From contig JAIDRT010000035.1 of the NCBI GenBank assembly GCA_029061605.1, positions 17,132-81,131 on the forward strand: DNA of 64,000 nt, given 5' to 3'. The notes beneath the pieces are model-generated. The model made no database searches. It saw nothing but the letters and a program-made list of their open reading frames with translations, and was not told the DNA's origin. Of this stretch, positions 18,515 through 28,794 are shown one piece after another. Source of the DNA: Clostridia bacterium. Its GTDB lineage: Bacteria; Bacillota; Clostridia; Christensenellales; UBA3700. The stretch's first letter is position 1. Every line of letters begins with the position of its first letter. The translations under genes were made by a program, and so were the position numbers.

Positions 18515-19798
18515 ATGAAATTGACAATGACACAAAAAATTCTGGCTAAAAAACTCGGTATGCCTTTTGAAGAGGCAATCACTGCTCTTTCTGCCGGTAC
18601 GCTTACCCTAGTGGAAGTCGACACTGCTCTCTCCAACGACGTCACCGCGCCGGTGGCTATCGACGTGTTTAACAAGGCGGGAGGACAACTATACGACGCA
18701 GATAAAGTGACCTTCGTGCTTGACCACTTTACTCCCAACAGAGATATTCAATCTGCTGAGCAATGCAAGTGCGTACGCGCCTTTGCAAGAGCCGAGGGCG
18801 TCAAGAACTTCTTTGACGTGGGAACAATGGGCATTGAGCACGCTTTGCTCCCCGAAAAAGGCATTGCAAAGCCTTGGTCTGTGGTAATAGGTGCAGATTC
18901 GCATACTTGCACTTACGGAGCGCTCGGCGCTTTTTCAACAGGCGTTGGCAGCACGGATATCGCAGGTATTATGCTATCTGGCAAAGTATGGCTCAAAGTG
19001 CCTTCTGCAATCAAGTTCAATTTGACTGGAAAACCAAGCAAATATATTTCGGGTAAAGACGTAATACTTCATATCATAGGTATGATAGGTGTAGACGGCG
19101 CTTTGTATAAATCAATAGAATTTGCAGGCGACGGCGTTAAATATATGACTATGGACGACAGATTTACCATATGCAATATGGCTATTGAATGCGGAGCAAA
19201 GAACGGAGTCTTCCCTATTGACGATATCACTCAAGAGTACGTCAAAGTCTCTTGCGGAAAGACTTTTGAAACTATGCAAGCAGGCGACGACGAGGCGTAC
19301 GAGCAAGTGATAGATATTGACTTGTCAAAGATCAAACCGACTGTTGCATTCCCGCACTTGCCGTCAAATACAAAAGCCGTGGAAGACGTAAAGGAAGATA
19401 TTGCTATAGATCAAGTTATAATAGGCTCTTGCACCAACGGCAGAATATCCGACCTTGAAGCCGCCGCTAGAGTGCTTAAAGGCAAAAAGGTCAATCCCAA
19501 CGTGCGTACTATAATAATTCCCGCCACCAACAAGATTTATCTCGAGGCTATGGAAAAGGGATATATCAAGACGTTTATCGAGGGCGGCGCAATCGTATCT
19601 ACCCCGACTTGCGGTCCTTGCCTTGGCGGACATATGGGGATATTAGCAAGCGGCGAAGTGGCTGTGACGACTACCAACCGCAATTTCATAGGCAGAATGG
19701 GAGCAAAAGACAGTTATATCTATCTCGCTTCTCCTGCTACGGCAATGGCAAGCGCTATCGCCGGCAAACTGACCTGCGAAAGCAATTTGGAGGTGTAA
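18515..19798 (+). CDS. leuC: 3-isopropylmalate dehydratase large subunit
   Basis: [73 protein letters not shown] aggagg. Confidence 0.93.
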   Translation: MKLTMTQKILAKKLGMPFEEAITALSAGTLTLVEVDTALSNDVTAPVAIDVFNKAGGQLYDADKVTFVLDHFTPNRDIQSAEQCKCVRAFARAEGVKNFFDVGTMGIEHALLPEKGIAKPWSVVIGADSHTCTYGALGAFSTGVGSTDIAGIMLSGKVWLKVPSAIKFNLTGKPSKYISGKDVILHIIGMIGVDGALYKSIEFAGDGVKYMTMDDRFTICNMAIECGAKNGVFPIDDITQEYVKVSCGKTFETMQAGDDEAYEQVIDIDLSKIKPTVAFPHLPSNTKAVEDVKEDIAIDQVIIGSCTNGRISDLEAAARVLKGKKVNPNVRTIIIPATNKIYLEAMEKGYIKTFIEGGAIVSTPTCGPCLGGHMGILASGEVAVTTTNRNFIGRMGAKDSYIYLASPATAMASAIAGKLTCESNLEV

Positions 19799-19800
19799 TT

Positions 19801-20289
19801 ATGTTGAAAGGAAAAGTTTTTAAATTCGGTGACGATATTGATACGGACATAATAGTCCCTGCTACATATCTGTCGACTTTTGATCCAAAAGAACTTGCAA
19901 AACACTGTATGGAATATACCAATCCTGAATTTTACAAAGAAGTAAAAGAGGGAGATATCGTCGTTGCAGGCAAAAATTTCGGTTGCGGCTCCTCTAGAGA
20001 ACACGCTCCGATAGCAATAAAGGGGTGTGGCGTGTCCATAGTAATTGCCAAATCATTTGCAAGAATTTTTTATAGAAACGCCCTCAATATCGGTCTGTAT
20101 ATCCTCGAATGTCCAGAAGCGGTCGACGGCATAAACGCAGGCGACGAAGTGAGCGTCAACGTAGATACCGGCGTAATCACCAACTTGACAAGCGGCAAGA
20201 CCTATCAAGCGCATCCATTCCCCAAGTTCATTCAAAATATTATAGAATGCGGCGGACTTATCAACGCAATAAAAGCAAAAAAGATCTAG
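19801..20289 (+). CDS. leuD: 3-isopropylmalate dehydratase small subunit
   Basis: [72 protein letters not shown]. Confidence 0.94.
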   Translation: MLKGKVFKFGDDIDTDIIVPATYLSTFDPKELAKHCMEYTNPEFYKEVKEGDIVVAGKNFGCGSSREHAPIAIKGCGVSIVIAKSFARIFYRNALNIGLYILECPEAVDGINAGDEVSVNVDTGVITNLTSGKTYQAHPFPKFIQNIIECGGLINAIKAKKI

Positions 20290-20302
20290 GAGTAAATACA
20301 AT

Positions 20303-21367
20303 ATGAGTACTTTTAATATAGCGGTAATCAAGGGCGACGGAATAGGCCCTGAAGTTACAGCGTCTGCAATGAACGTATTGACAAAAATCGGAGAAAGATT
20401 TAATCACAAATTCAACTTTACTGAAAGCGTATGCGGCGGTTGCGCCTACGACAAGTACGGCGAGCCGTTGCCCAAAGAAAGTCTTGACATTTGCCTTGCA
20501 AGCGACAGCGTACTTCTTGGCGCAGTAGGCGGTCCGCAATACGACAATCTGCCCTATGAACTTCGCCCCGAAAGAGCATTGCTCGGAGTGAGAAAGGCTA
20601 TGCAACTTTATGCAAATCTCCGTCCTGCAAAAATGTTTGAAGCGCTCAAGAGCGTTTGCCCACTCAAAAATCCAAAGAATATAGATATTATGGTGGTAAG
20701 AGAACTTATCGGCGGCATCTACTTTGGCGAAAAGGGTGTGAGAGACGGCAAGATGGGACGCGAAGGATACGACGTAATGGCATACGGAGAATTGGAAATC
20801 GAAAGAATTTGCCGTACCGCATTTGAACTTGCTCAAAAGAGACGCGGCAAGGTATCTTCGGTAGATAAAGCAAACGTACTCAAGACCTCCGGCGTATGGA
20901 GAAAGGTAGTACACGAAATACACGAAGACTACCCCGACGTACAGTTAGAGGACGTACTCGTAGACAATATGGCAATGCAACTCGTAAGAGAGCCGTCGCA
21001 ATTCGACGTCGTAGTCACAGGCAACCTCTTTGGAGATATCCTCTCTGACCTTGCGTCGCAATGCGTGGGCAGCATAGGAATACTCCCCTCCGCCTCTATA
21101 AACGAAACTACGCGAGGACTCTACGAGCCTATACACGGATCTGCCCCTACTATAGCAGGCAAGAATATTGCAAACCCAATCGCAACTATTCTATCCGCCG
21201 CTATGATGCTTAAATATGCATTCAACCTTATGGAAGAAGGCGACGCAATAGAAAGCGCCGTTGAGAAAACTCTCAACAGCGGAGCAAGAACGGCAGACCT
21301 CAGAGAAGAAGGGCACGAAGTGCTTGGCACAAGAGAAATGACCGATCTGATTATAAAAAATATCTAA
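20303..21367 (+). CDS. leuB: 3-isopropylmalate dehydrogenase
   Basis: IAVIKGDGIGPEVTASAMNVL, SVLLGAVGGPQYDNLP, YEPIHGSAPTIAGKNIANPIATILSAAMML. Confidence 0.95.
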   Translation: MSTFNIAVIKGDGIGPEVTASAMNVLTKIGERFNHKFNFTESVCGGCAYDKYGEPLPKESLDICLASDSVLLGAVGGPQYDNLPYELRPERALLGVRKAMQLYANLRPAKMFEALKSVCPLKNPKNIDIMVVRELIGGIYFGEKGVRDGKMGREGYDVMAYGELEIERICRTAFELAQKRRGKVSSVDKANVLKTSGVWRKVVHEIHEDYPDVQLEDVLVDNMAMQLVREPSQFDVVVTGNLFGDILSDLASQCVGSIGILPSASINETTRGLYEPIHGSAPTIAGKNIANPIATILSAAMMLKYAFNLMEEGDAIESAVEKTLNSGARTADLREEGHEVLGTREMTDLIIKNI

Positions 21368-21375
21368 ATACACAA

Positions 21376-21408
21376 GCGCCGTTGAGTTCTTCTCAACGGC
21401 GCCTTTTT
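21376..21408 (+). terminator. Intrinsic terminator of leuCDB
   Basis: gcgccgttgag-ttctt-ctcaacggcgc-cttttt. Confidence 0.9.
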
Positions 21409-21444
21409 CTTGCATAACACGAGCGAAATATCCTTTAGTTTTGC

Positions 21445-21473
21445 TTGAAAAACACTTTGCTATTTGCTATAAT
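21445..21473 (+). promoter_or_regulatory. Promoter TTGAAA-17-TATAAT, 6 nt before ATG
   Basis: ttgaaaaacactttgctatttgctataat tatttt ATG. Confidence 0.65.
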
Positions 21474-21479
21474 TATTTT

Positions 21480-21935
21480 ATGAATTGGTTTAATTATTAT
21501 GGACTTGCCATTATGGCAGTCATTATGATACCTAATATAATTTATGCCGCGAAGCATAAAAACGACGTTGCAAACACCTATGCAAATAAGAAAGTCGTAG
21601 TGACAGAGCAAATTGGCAGATACTGTTGTTTTGTCTTAATGATATTCAATATTCCCTATACGTACTTCAATTTCTGGTTTAATTATGCTCTTATAGTTTA
21701 TTTATCCGTAAACGGCGCTTTGTGCCTTGCGTATTTGATTTTTTGGTGTATATGTTGGAATCAAACAGGCATTTTAAGAGCGCTATCACTATCTATAATT
21801 CCGTCGTGCATTTTTTTGTTCTGCGGTATAGTTTTGGCAAATATTCCTTTAATTGTTTTTTCTATTTTATTTGCGATAAGCCATATATTTATAAGTTACA
21901 AAAGCGCTGTCAAAAAAGCAATCGTAGAAAAATAA
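21480..21935 (+). CDS. Small multi-TM membrane protein (start moved to MNWF)
   Basis: Hydrophobic segments throughout; promoter spacing places +1 at the ATG. Confidence 0.6.
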   Translation: MNWFNYYGLAIMAVIMIPNIIYAAKHKNDVANTYANKKVVVTEQIGRYCCFVLMIFNIPYTYFNFWFNYALIVYLSVNGALCLAYLIFWCICWNQTGILRALSLSIIPSCIFLFCGIVLANIPLIVFSILFAISHIFISYKSAVKKAIVEK

Positions 21936-21942
21936 ATCGCAA

Positions 21943-22737
21943 CTAAATATCAAGATTTTTTAAATCCGACAATATCTCCGCGACGCTATATAATACAACC
22001 CTGCCCGCTATATTCACAGTATTTCCGTCAACTTGGGCGTATATTATACCGCCTCTATTTGACGCTTGATAGGCTATCAATTGATTCTTATTCAACACTT
22101 TTGCCCAATATGGCGCTATCATACAATGCGTAGATCCAGTAACAGGATCTTCAATGACGTCTAATTGAGGGGCAAACACCCGAGATACGCAGTCATACTT
22201 ATCCCCTTTAGCGGTAACTGCCACGCTCACACCGTCAAGTTTCTTCAACAGTTGAGAATCGACTTTGAGATTTTCTACTTCATACTGTGATTCCAACACA
22301 AGCATTATATCTCTGGCTTTATATGCTGCTCTAGGCGTTACGCCTATTGCCTTTATCATATCTGAAGTGATGTCTATCTCATTTAACGGATATGCTCTCG
22401 TCTTCATATTCACCATTCCGCCTGTCACTGTCAACGTCAAATTGCCGTATGAAGTGTCAAATATGATAGTCTCGTGATTTGTATCGTAAAATCTATTTAT
22501 GACATAGGCGGCTCCCAAAGTTGCGTGTCCGCAAAAGTCAATTTCACCATTAGGCGTAAACCATCTTAGTAGATACTTTTCGCCACTTTTGACGGCAAAT
22601 GCAGTCTCAGAAAAATTATTTTCTTTTGCTATATTCTGCATAAGGTCATCAGACAGCCAGTTCTCCAATACGCACACTGCCGCCTGATTGCCAGAAAAAA
22701 CTCTGTCTGTAAAAACGTCAACTATATACTGTTTCAT
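21943..22737 (-). CDS. PhzF family isomerase
   Basis: VDVFTDRVFSGNQAAVCVLENWLSDDLMQNIAKENNFSETAFA; GEIDFCGHATLGAAYVI; DPVTGSTHCMIAPYWA. Confidence 0.92.
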   Translation of the reverse strand: MKQYIVDVFTDRVFSGNQAAVCVLENWLSDDLMQNIAKENNFSETAFAVKSGEKYLLRWFTPNGEIDFCGHATLGAAYVINRFYDTNHETIIFDTSYGNLTLTVTGGMVNMKTRAYPLNEIDITSDMIKAIGVTPRAAYKARDIMLVLESQYEVENLKVDSQLLKKLDGVSVAVTAKGDKYDCVSRVFAPQLDVIEDPVTGSTHCMIAPYWAKVLNKNQLIAYQASNRGGIIYAQVDGNTVNIAGRVVLYSVAEILSDLKNLDI

Positions 22738-22773
22738 AATTTTTTAAACTGTCACACGCAATAAAAAAACGGA

Positions 22774-22797
22774 GTCGCAAAACTCTCGTCTTTTTTA
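22774..22797 (-). terminator. Probable terminator downstream of acpP
   Basis: ACGAGAGT-TTTGCG-ACTCCGT followed by T-run on the minus strand. Confidence 0.5.
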
Positions 22798-22813
22798 ATG
22801 CAATTCAAATTAT

Positions 22814-23041
22814 TTACATCATTTTTTCTATATATTCAACGACGTCTCCGACCGTCTTAAATGCAAGAGCAGCGTCATCGTCTACTTGAATACCAAATTC
22901 CTCTTCGATCGACATAATTATCTCTACTATGTCAAGAGAATCTGCAAGCAAGTCCTCTTTGAGCGAAGTTGTCTGCGTAATTTTGCTTTGTTCCATACCG
23001 AGTTGATCGGCTATGATTTTACTCAACTTTTCAAGTACCAT
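22814..23041 (-). CDS. acpP: Acyl carrier protein
   Basis: LLADSLDIVEIIMSIEEEFGIQVDDDAALAFKTVGDVVEYIE; DSLD phosphopantetheine site. Confidence 0.93.
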   Translation of the reverse strand: MVLEKLSKIIADQLGMEQSKITQTTSLKEDLLADSLDIVEIIMSIEEEFGIQVDDDAALAFKTVGDVVEYIEKMM

Positions 23042-23127
23042 ATTGTCCTCCGATTGCCATAATTCAGGCCGTCTATAATTATACCATTATAAATATATTA
23101 TGTCAACCACAATTGAATACCGACAAC

Positions 23128-23568
23128 TCAGGCTAGTTGCGTGATCTCAATGTTCTGACACTGCGAGCAAATGCTGATCACATATTCCCCGCGCTTGATC
23201 GTATGTATAATATCTTCAGGAATTTGTTGATGAATAATCTCTTTTGACAAACCGTTGCCTGTCCATTTTGCATACGCCTCTATTGCTGTCCAGCGCTCAA
23301 TGCTTTTGCATATCTTGGGAGACACAACCCTGTCTGCTCGTTCGATATCTACGCCCACCTTATCGTCAAAAAACGCCATTACAAGCACACCATCCGTATG
23401 ACTTATCGAAACGCATCCTTCAGGCTTGCCACCCAAAAGCAATTGCGGAGCGCCGTTTGGCAAATGCTCTATTGTATATACCTTGCCTTTGACTTGGGAA
23501 TACTTGTCCAACACGCTCTCTTTTGCTTGCTGTAAGTCAGCATATTTAATAAGATATATATTAATCAA
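23128..23568 (-). CDS. 4'-phosphopantetheinyl transferase (Sfp-like), TTG start
   Basis: ISHTDGVLVMAFFDDKVGVDIERADR...IERWTAIEAYAKWTG; RBS ggagg. Confidence 0.85.
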   Translation of the reverse strand: MINIYLIKYADLQQAKESVLDKYSQVKGKVYTIEHLPNGAPQLLLGGKPEGCVSISHTDGVLVMAFFDDKVGVDIERADRVVSPKICKSIERWTAIEAYAKWTGNGLSKEIIHQQIPEDIIHTIKRGEYVISICSQCQNIEITQLA

Positions 23569-23597
23569 GATTTTCCTCCGACTTCAAGGCGCTAGGG

Positions 23598-23735
23598 CTG
23601 AGTGACCATTATAAAGATTGCGTAAGCGATTTGTATAATAAGAAGGATACGGATTGCAGGCGTACTGGATGTACGTCAAGATTTGTAGACGAACTTAGTA
23701 CACAAATCGGTAGTAAGATTATAATGAGAACTTAG
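23598..23735. repeat. Long palindromic module D with CGTACTGGATGTACG apex
   Basis: Arms ctgagtgaccattataaagattgcgtaagcgatttgta... and revcomp ctaagttctcattataatcttactaccgatttgtg...; centre CGTAC-TGGAT-GTACG. Abuts the stop of 23736-24788. Confidence 0.6.
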
Positions 23736-24788
23736 TCATAGTACCTTCATAAAGAACGCATCAATCTGATCCATAAATTCTTCGTCAATAGCAAATACCG
23801 TCATTCTCTCGCAATATTCATATCCCACGTTGACGTTGTATTCAAAGATATTGCTCTTGCCAAGCGAAAGTTGAGTCTTCTTTCCCTTGTGAAGTCTTCT
23901 AATTTCCTTCTCCACTTCCGGCGGACGCGACAACGTATGTCCTCTATCGTCCAAAATAACAAACTTTGCCTGCGGATTTTTATTCTTCTCATAATGGATA
24001 GCCACTGAACTGTCATACGGCACAGTCTTGTCGTCAGTGCTGTGCATAACAAGCACCGGTCCCTTATAATTATTGACGCCGTCTATTCCCTTATACAACG
24101 CTCTTTTGCCGTACAATAAGAAGTAATGCAGATAAGTCCACGGTTTGACCAAAACGACGGCTTTGCCGACATATCTCGCCATCTGATATTTACAAATACC
24201 CCAAATGTCATTAAAGCCTGACAAGGTTGCCGCTCCGGCAAGTTTTTCCGCCGTCTTGCTATTAAGTTCGCTAGCAAGACCATAACCGCCCCAACTGTGT
24301 CCATAAGCCAACAATTTATATTTTTTAAGTTCTTCAATTCCGTCAAGATATTTGATGGCGTTGTCTAAATCGACTTGGGATTGAGTAAGACCTTTCAATC
24401 CCTTACCTTCGCTTTCAAAAGTACCAGTGCAGTCAAAGCCAAATACCAAATATCCCTTTCTTGCAAAATAGTCGTATCTATTGAGATATCCCGCTCTTGA
24501 ACAACCGATACCGTGCGCCACTATCAAAACTGCTTTATACTCAGTGATATCTTTGTCAACGACAAAGTATGCCGCCAAGTTGTTCTTACCGCTCTTGAAT
24601 TTGACTGGATAAGTCTTGAGATTTGGATAATCTTCAGGCGTTAAATGATGTATCGTCTTGTTAACGCGCCTTCCAAACACAAACTTAAAAATGATCGCGG
24701 TAACTATCATTGGCAACACGATAGTTACTGCAAAAACTCCGTAAATAAGTATTATCAAAAACTCCAAAAATCTGTTATTCTTCTTCAT
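23736..24788 (-). CDS. Alpha/beta hydrolase, N-terminal TM (start moved to MKKNNRF)
   Basis: VAHGIGCSRAGYLNRYDYFARKGYLVFGFDCTGTFESEG; LLAYGHSWGGYGLASEL; VLVMHSTDDKTVPYDSS; DDRGHTL. Confidence 0.85.
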   Translation of the reverse strand: MKKNNRFLEFLIILIYGVFAVTIVLPMIVTAIIFKFVFGRRVNKTIHHLTPEDYPNLKTYPVKFKSGKNNLAAYFVVDKDITEYKAVLIVAHGIGCSRAGYLNRYDYFARKGYLVFGFDCTGTFESEGKGLKGLTQSQVDLDNAIKYLDGIEELKKYKLLAYGHSWGGYGLASELNSKTAEKLAGAATLSGFNDIWGICKYQMARYVGKAVVLVKPWTYLHYFLLYGKRALYKGIDGVNNYKGPVLVMHSTDDKTVPYDSSVAIHYEKNKNPQAKFVILDDRGHTLSRPPEVEKEIRRLHKGKKTQLSLGKSNIFEYNVNVGYEYCERMTVFAIDEEFMDQIDAFFMKVL

Positions 24789-24794
24789 ATAATT

Positions 24795-24823
24795 ATTATA
24801 GCATAGGTTTTTATAATTGCCAA
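24795..24823 (-). promoter_or_regulatory. Promoter TTGGCA-17-TATAAT, 6 nt before ATG
   Basis: ttggcaattataaaaacctatgctataat aattat ATG on the minus strand. Confidence 0.65.
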
Positions 24824-24862
24824 TAACAAAGTTAAATATTTGCATAATAAATAATATGACGC

Positions 24863-24896
24863 AAAAAATTAAAGCGTTCCGTCAAGAACGCTTTAA
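24863..24896 (-). terminator. Intrinsic terminator of the alpha operon
   Basis: ttaaagcgttc-ttgacg-gaacgctttaa-tttttt on the minus strand. Confidence 0.85.
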
Positions 24897-24916
24897 TATT
24901 GATACCATATTATCAA

Positions 24917-25444
24917 TTATTTTTTCTTTTCAGTGTTTCTTACAAGTTCCAACTTTGCCATTTCCGCGCCGTCGCCGCGTCTTTGACCAAGTCTGATTAT
25001 GCGAGTATATCCGCCTCTTTGACCAAGTTTGTTTGCTCTGTCAGCATAGAATACTGCGTGCTCTCTGAAAATCTTCTCAACAAGCGGGTGCTTAACGTCT
25101 TTAGTTCTCTCTTTATATGCGGACTTGCTTTCGCCCTCGCCCTTGTTTTCTTGAAGATCTCTAAGACTTGCCATAAGTTTTCTTCTTGCAGCCAACTTTC
25201 TTGGACCGTCGTTTACAAACTCCGTTACAACTTTTTCGCCCTTGTCGTTGGTAACCGTCTTTTGCACCTTGACGGTATCTTCATAAGTATTTATAGCGAG
25301 AGTCAACATACTCTCGGCATAACTTCTTACCTCTTTTGCTCTATCAACCGTGGTCTCGATAGATCCGTACCACAATAGTTCTGAGGCTTGATTTCTAATT
25401 ATGGCCATTCTTTCTTCGGCTGTTCTGCCCAACTTTCTTGCCAT
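24917..25444 (-). CDS. rplQ: 50S ribosomal protein L17
   Basis: KLGRTAEERMAIIRNQASELLWYGSIETTVDRAKEVRSYAE. Confidence 0.95.
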   Translation of the reverse strand: MARKLGRTAEERMAIIRNQASELLWYGSIETTVDRAKEVRSYAESMLTLAINTYEDTVKVQKTVTNDKGEKVVTEFVNDGPRKLAARRKLMASLRDLQENKGEGESKSAYKERTKDVKHPLVEKIFREHAVFYADRANKLGQRGGYTRIIRLGQRRGDGAEMAKLELVRNTEKKK

Positions 25445-25460
25445 TGTCCTTTACCTCCTA

Positions 25461-26414
25461 TTATTCATCCTTGTCCTTGAGTTTAAGACCAAGGTCGTCA
25501 ATTTTCTTCATAACTTCTTCGAGCGACTTCTTACCGAGATTTCTCACTTTAAGCATATCGTCTTCAGTTTTTTCCGTCAAATCCTTGACAGTGTTGATAC
25601 CCGCTCTTCTCAAGCAGTTGTAAGATCTTACTGACAAATCCAAATCTTCGATTGCCATTTCGTAAATCTTTGCCTGTGATTCGTTGTCTTGAGAGATAAG
25701 TATCTCTTTTTCTGCCATATTGTCAACAAGTTTTACAAAAATACCAAGGTGATCATTCATAATCTTGGCAGCCAAACTGATGACCTCATTTGGCGTCGAT
25801 GTACCGTTGGTCGCAACGTCAATGGTGAGTTTGTCAAAATTGATGTCTTGACCTTTTCTGGTGCTCTCTACCTGATAACTTGCTGCGATAACAGGCGTGA
25901 AGATAGCGTCTACCGGAATATATCCTATACCTTGCTCCTCATCCTTGTTTTCGCTTGCGCCTACGTAGCCTCTGCCTACGCCGATATAGATCTCCATCTC
26001 AATGCTTGCGCCGTCCTCAAGAGTACAAATCTCAAGTTCGGGATTGAGGATCTCTATGTCGTCGCTGTGAGATATATCTGCAGCGGTAACTACGCCGGGC
26101 GTATATTTGTTGATAGTACAAAGTTGTTTGAAGTTCTTATCTTCGGTATGAGCCTTTACTGCAAGTCCCTTGATATTGAGAATTATTTCAGTAACGTCTT
26201 CTTTGATACCGGGGATAGCGGTGAACTCGTGTTGAACTCCATTTATTCTAATACCGACTGGAGCAGCGCCCGGCAAAGCGCCCAAGAGAATTCTTCTAAG
26301 GCTGTTGCCGAGAGTAGTACCAAATCCGCGCTCCAACGGCTCGACGGAATATCTGGTTTTTCTACCCGGCTCCATATCTTCTTTATTGATATTTGGTTTT
26401 TGAATTTCTATCAT
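25461..26414 (-). CDS. rpoA: RNA polymerase alpha subunit
   Basis: VEPLERGFGTTLGNSLRRILLGALPGAAPVGIRINGVQHEF; alpha-CTD AIEDLDLSVRSYNCLRRAGINTVKDL. Confidence 0.97.
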   Translation of the reverse strand: MIEIQKPNINKEDMEPGRKTRYSVEPLERGFGTTLGNSLRRILLGALPGAAPVGIRINGVQHEFTAIPGIKEDVTEIILNIKGLAVKAHTEDKNFKQLCTINKYTPGVVTAADISHSDDIEILNPELEICTLEDGASIEMEIYIGVGRGYVGASENKDEEQGIGYIPVDAIFTPVIAASYQVESTRKGQDINFDKLTIDVATNGTSTPNEVISLAAKIMNDHLGIFVKLVDNMAEKEILISQDNESQAKIYEMAIEDLDLSVRSYNCLRRAGINTVKDLTEKTEDDMLKVRNLGKKSLEEVMKKIDDLGLKLKDKDE

Positions 26415-26464
26415 TGTTAGCCTCCTATTCAATGTTCAATGACCGAGACTGTCACAGCGTATTA

Positions 26465-27088
26465 TTATTTAGAATACAACTCGACAATCATATGCTCTTC
26501 AATCTTTTGCTCGACGTCTGCTCTCTCTGGCAAAGCAATTACGTTGCCAGTCATAGTAGCATTGTCAAAAGTCAACCACTTAGGAAGATTGAGTGTCTTA
26601 GCCTCCTTGATACCACTGAAGACCTTTTTGTCGGCTTTGTTTTCTTTGACGCCTATTACGTCGCCCTTCTTCACGAGGAATGAAGGAATATTTACGCACT
26701 TGCCGTTAACGGTGATCAAACCGTGGTTGACGATTTGTCTAGCCATTGAACGAGAAGATGCCAAACCAAGACGGTAAACGGTGTTGTCAAGACGTCTTTC
26801 CAAAAGGATAAGCATATTTTCACCGGTGATACCTCTCATCTTTTCGGCTTTGTCGTAGTAACCTCTGAATTGTTTCTCGCAAAGTCCGTAGATTCTCTTG
26901 GTCTTTTGTTTTTCTCTCAACTGTGTAGCGTATTCGCTGTTCTTTTTACGATCAGCGCCGTGTTGTCCCGGAGGAGTGCTGTTCTTTGCAAAAGGACACT
27001 TTTCCGAATAACACTTTTCGCCTTTCAAAAATAATTTTTCGCCTTCGCGTCTGCATTGACGACAATCAGGACCTGTATATCTAGCCAT
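26465..27088 (-). CDS. rpsD: 30S ribosomal protein S4
   Basis: [23 protein letters not shown]...[33 protein letters not shown]. Confidence 0.97.
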   Translation of the reverse strand: MARYTGPDCRQCRREGEKLFLKGEKCYSEKCPFAKNSTPPGQHGADRKKNSEYATQLREKQKTKRIYGLCEKQFRGYYDKAEKMRGITGENMLILLERRLDNTVYRLGLASSRSMARQIVNHGLITVNGKCVNIPSFLVKKGDVIGVKENKADKKVFSGIKEAKTLNLPKWLTFDNATMTGNVIALPERADVEQKIEEHMIVELYSK

Positions 27089-27106
27089 ATTATTGCAAAC
27101 CTCCTA

Positions 27107-27502
27107 TTACAGTCTTCTGCGCTTTGGTGGGCGACAGCCATTGTGCGGGATCGGAGATACGTCTTTGATGAGCGTAACGTTCAATCCTACGTTCTGCAAG
27201 GCTCTGATAGCAGACTCTCTGCCGCTACCCGGTCCCTTGACATATACTTCTACGTTTCTTACGCCTGCGTCATATGCGACTTTACCAGCGTCTTCACTTA
27301 CCATCTGAGCGGCAAACGGAGTAGATTTCTTGCTACCGCGAAGTTGAAGTTTACCAGAACTTGACCAACTGATTGCGTTGCCTTGCGTATCGGTAATCGT
27401 CACAATGGTATTGTTGAAAGAGGCGTGAATATGAGCGCAACCGTTTTCACCGCGGCGCTTATTTACAGTACGTTTTTTTACAACTTTTTTAGCAACTGCC
27501 AT
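27107..27502 (-). CDS. rpsK: 30S ribosomal protein S11
   Basis: [27 protein letters not shown]...[11 protein letters not shown]. Confidence 0.97.
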   Translation of the reverse strand: MAVAKKVVKKRTVNKRRGENGCAHIHASFNNTIVTITDTQGNAISWSSSGKLQLRGSKKSTPFAAQMVSEDAGKVAYDAGVRNVEVYVKGPGSGRESAIRALQNVGLNVTLIKDVSPIPHNGCRPPKRRRL

Positions 27503-27515
27503 TATTCAATCCTCC

Positions 27516-27887
27516 TTATTTCTTCTTACGGCTAACGGTCTTCTTTGGACCTTTTCTTGTACGAGCGTTTTGCTTTGTACTCTGACCGCGTACCGGCAAT
27601 CCCTTACGGTGTCTCACACCGCGATAACAACCGATTTCCTGCAGTCTTTTGATGTTCATCTTGATTTCACGCTTCAAATCGCCTTCAACCATAATGTTGT
27701 TGCGGTCGATATATTCACGAATCTTGTTTACTTCTTCATCAGTCAAATCCCTAACTCTTGTATCAGGATTTATACCTGTATCAGCGAGAATCTTGTTGGA
27801 CGTAACTCTTCCTATACCGTAGATATAAGTAAGACCTATCTCAACTCTTTTCTCATTTGGCAAATCAACGCCACTAATACGAGCCAT
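27516..27887 (-). CDS. rpsM: 30S ribosomal protein S13
   Basis: [34 protein letters not shown]. Confidence 0.97.
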   Translation of the reverse strand: MARISGVDLPNEKRVEIGLTYIYGIGRVTSNKILADTGINPDTRVRDLTDEEVNKIREYIDRNNIMVEGDLKREIKMNIKRLQEIGCYRGVRHRKGLPVRGQSTKQNARTRKGPKKTVSRKKK

Positions 27888-28020
27888 TAAAATACCTCCA
27901 ATAATTTAATAAATGTTTTATTATATTATTAAACGCTACGAGAAGTTAGATTGTCTGTTGTATTTGGAATGAAACAACCTATTAGCCGCTCCCCAACGAT
28001 TAATGTCTTTTAGCCTAGGT

Positions 28021-28049
28021 ATTATAACACGATTTAATAAATCTTGCAA
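28021..28049 (-). promoter_or_regulatory. Internal promoter for rpsM-rpsK-rpsD-rpoA-rplQ
   Basis: TTGCAA-17-TATAAT (extended TGT) on the minus strand, about 125 nt leader before rpsM. Confidence 0.7.
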
Positions 28050-28166
28050 GCGTTATAATACAATTTTTTTATTTTTTACGCAATAAAGGAATTATGGATA
28101 ACGCCATAATCCTTTTTAGCCGTTTTTAAGCGTTTTACGCTCATTTCTTATAATTAAGAGAAATTA

Positions 28167-28283
28167 TTAGCCTTGCTTTTGCTTATGCTTTTTGTATTTT
28201 GAGCAGATGATCATAACTGCTCCGTTTCTCTTTATTACCTTGCATTTGTCGCACATCGGCTTTACTGATGGTCTGACCTTCAT
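28167..28283 (-). CDS. rpmJ: 50S ribosomal protein L36 (absent from the ORF track)
   Basis: Translated: [38 protein letters not shown]. Confidence 0.95.
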   Translation of the reverse strand: MKVRPSVKPMCDKCKVIKRNGAVMIICSKYKKHKQKQG

Positions 28284-28307
28284 TGTTATATCCTCCGTTA
28301 ATCTACC

Positions 28308-28529
28308 TTAATTCTTATTACGCCATACTATTCTACCTTTGGTGAGATCGTATGGACTTAATTCTACTTTGACTGCGTCCCCTTCGAGAATTTTGATATA
28401 ATTCTTTCTCAATTTTCCCGACAGATACGCTACGATAACGTGTCCGTTTGACAACTCTACTTTAAAATTGGTACCAGGCAATACTTCTATTACTTTTCCC
28501 TCTGCTTCGATTACGTCTTCTTTGGACAT
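28308..28529 (-). CDS. infA: Translation initiation factor IF-1
   Basis: [73 protein letters not shown]. Confidence 0.96.
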   Translation of the reverse strand: MSKEDVIEAEGKVIEVLPGTNFKVELSNGHVIVAYLSGKLRKNYIKILEGDAVKVELSPYDLTKGRIVWRNKN

Positions 28530-28538
28530 ATATACCTC

Positions 28539-28787
28539 CTATTCAACAGTATCAAGTTTACCTAATCTATCCGCGATGCTCTTATCGTCGACGTACGAAT
28601 TTATATCGCTTGCCTCTTCAATGAGTTTGACGTGCTTGACGTTCTTTTGTTTAGGACTTTCCAGCCTTCTCGACTTACCGTCGGCAATCAATATGTAATT
28701 CTCATTGAGCGTCGCTATGACAACGAAATATCTCTTTGCGTCGTGTCCGCTCTTTGATTGCACTATGTCTCCAACTTTAAAAGCCAT
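28539..28787 (-). CDS. KOW-domain (L14e-like) RNA-binding protein
   Basis: MAFKVGDIVQSKSGHDAKRYFVVIATLNENYILIADGKSRRLESPKQKNVKHV. Syntenic position between infA and map. Confidence 0.8.
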   Translation of the reverse strand: MAFKVGDIVQSKSGHDAKRYFVVIATLNENYILIADGKSRRLESPKQKNVKHVKLIEEASDINSYVDDKSIADRLGKLDTVE

Positions 28788-28794
28788 CTTTACC

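Noticed and set aside
28085-28125. Hairpin aaggaattatgg..ccataatccttttt as the rpmJ terminator
   Set aside because: The T-run follows on the plus strand, wrong for the minus-strand operon; function unclear.
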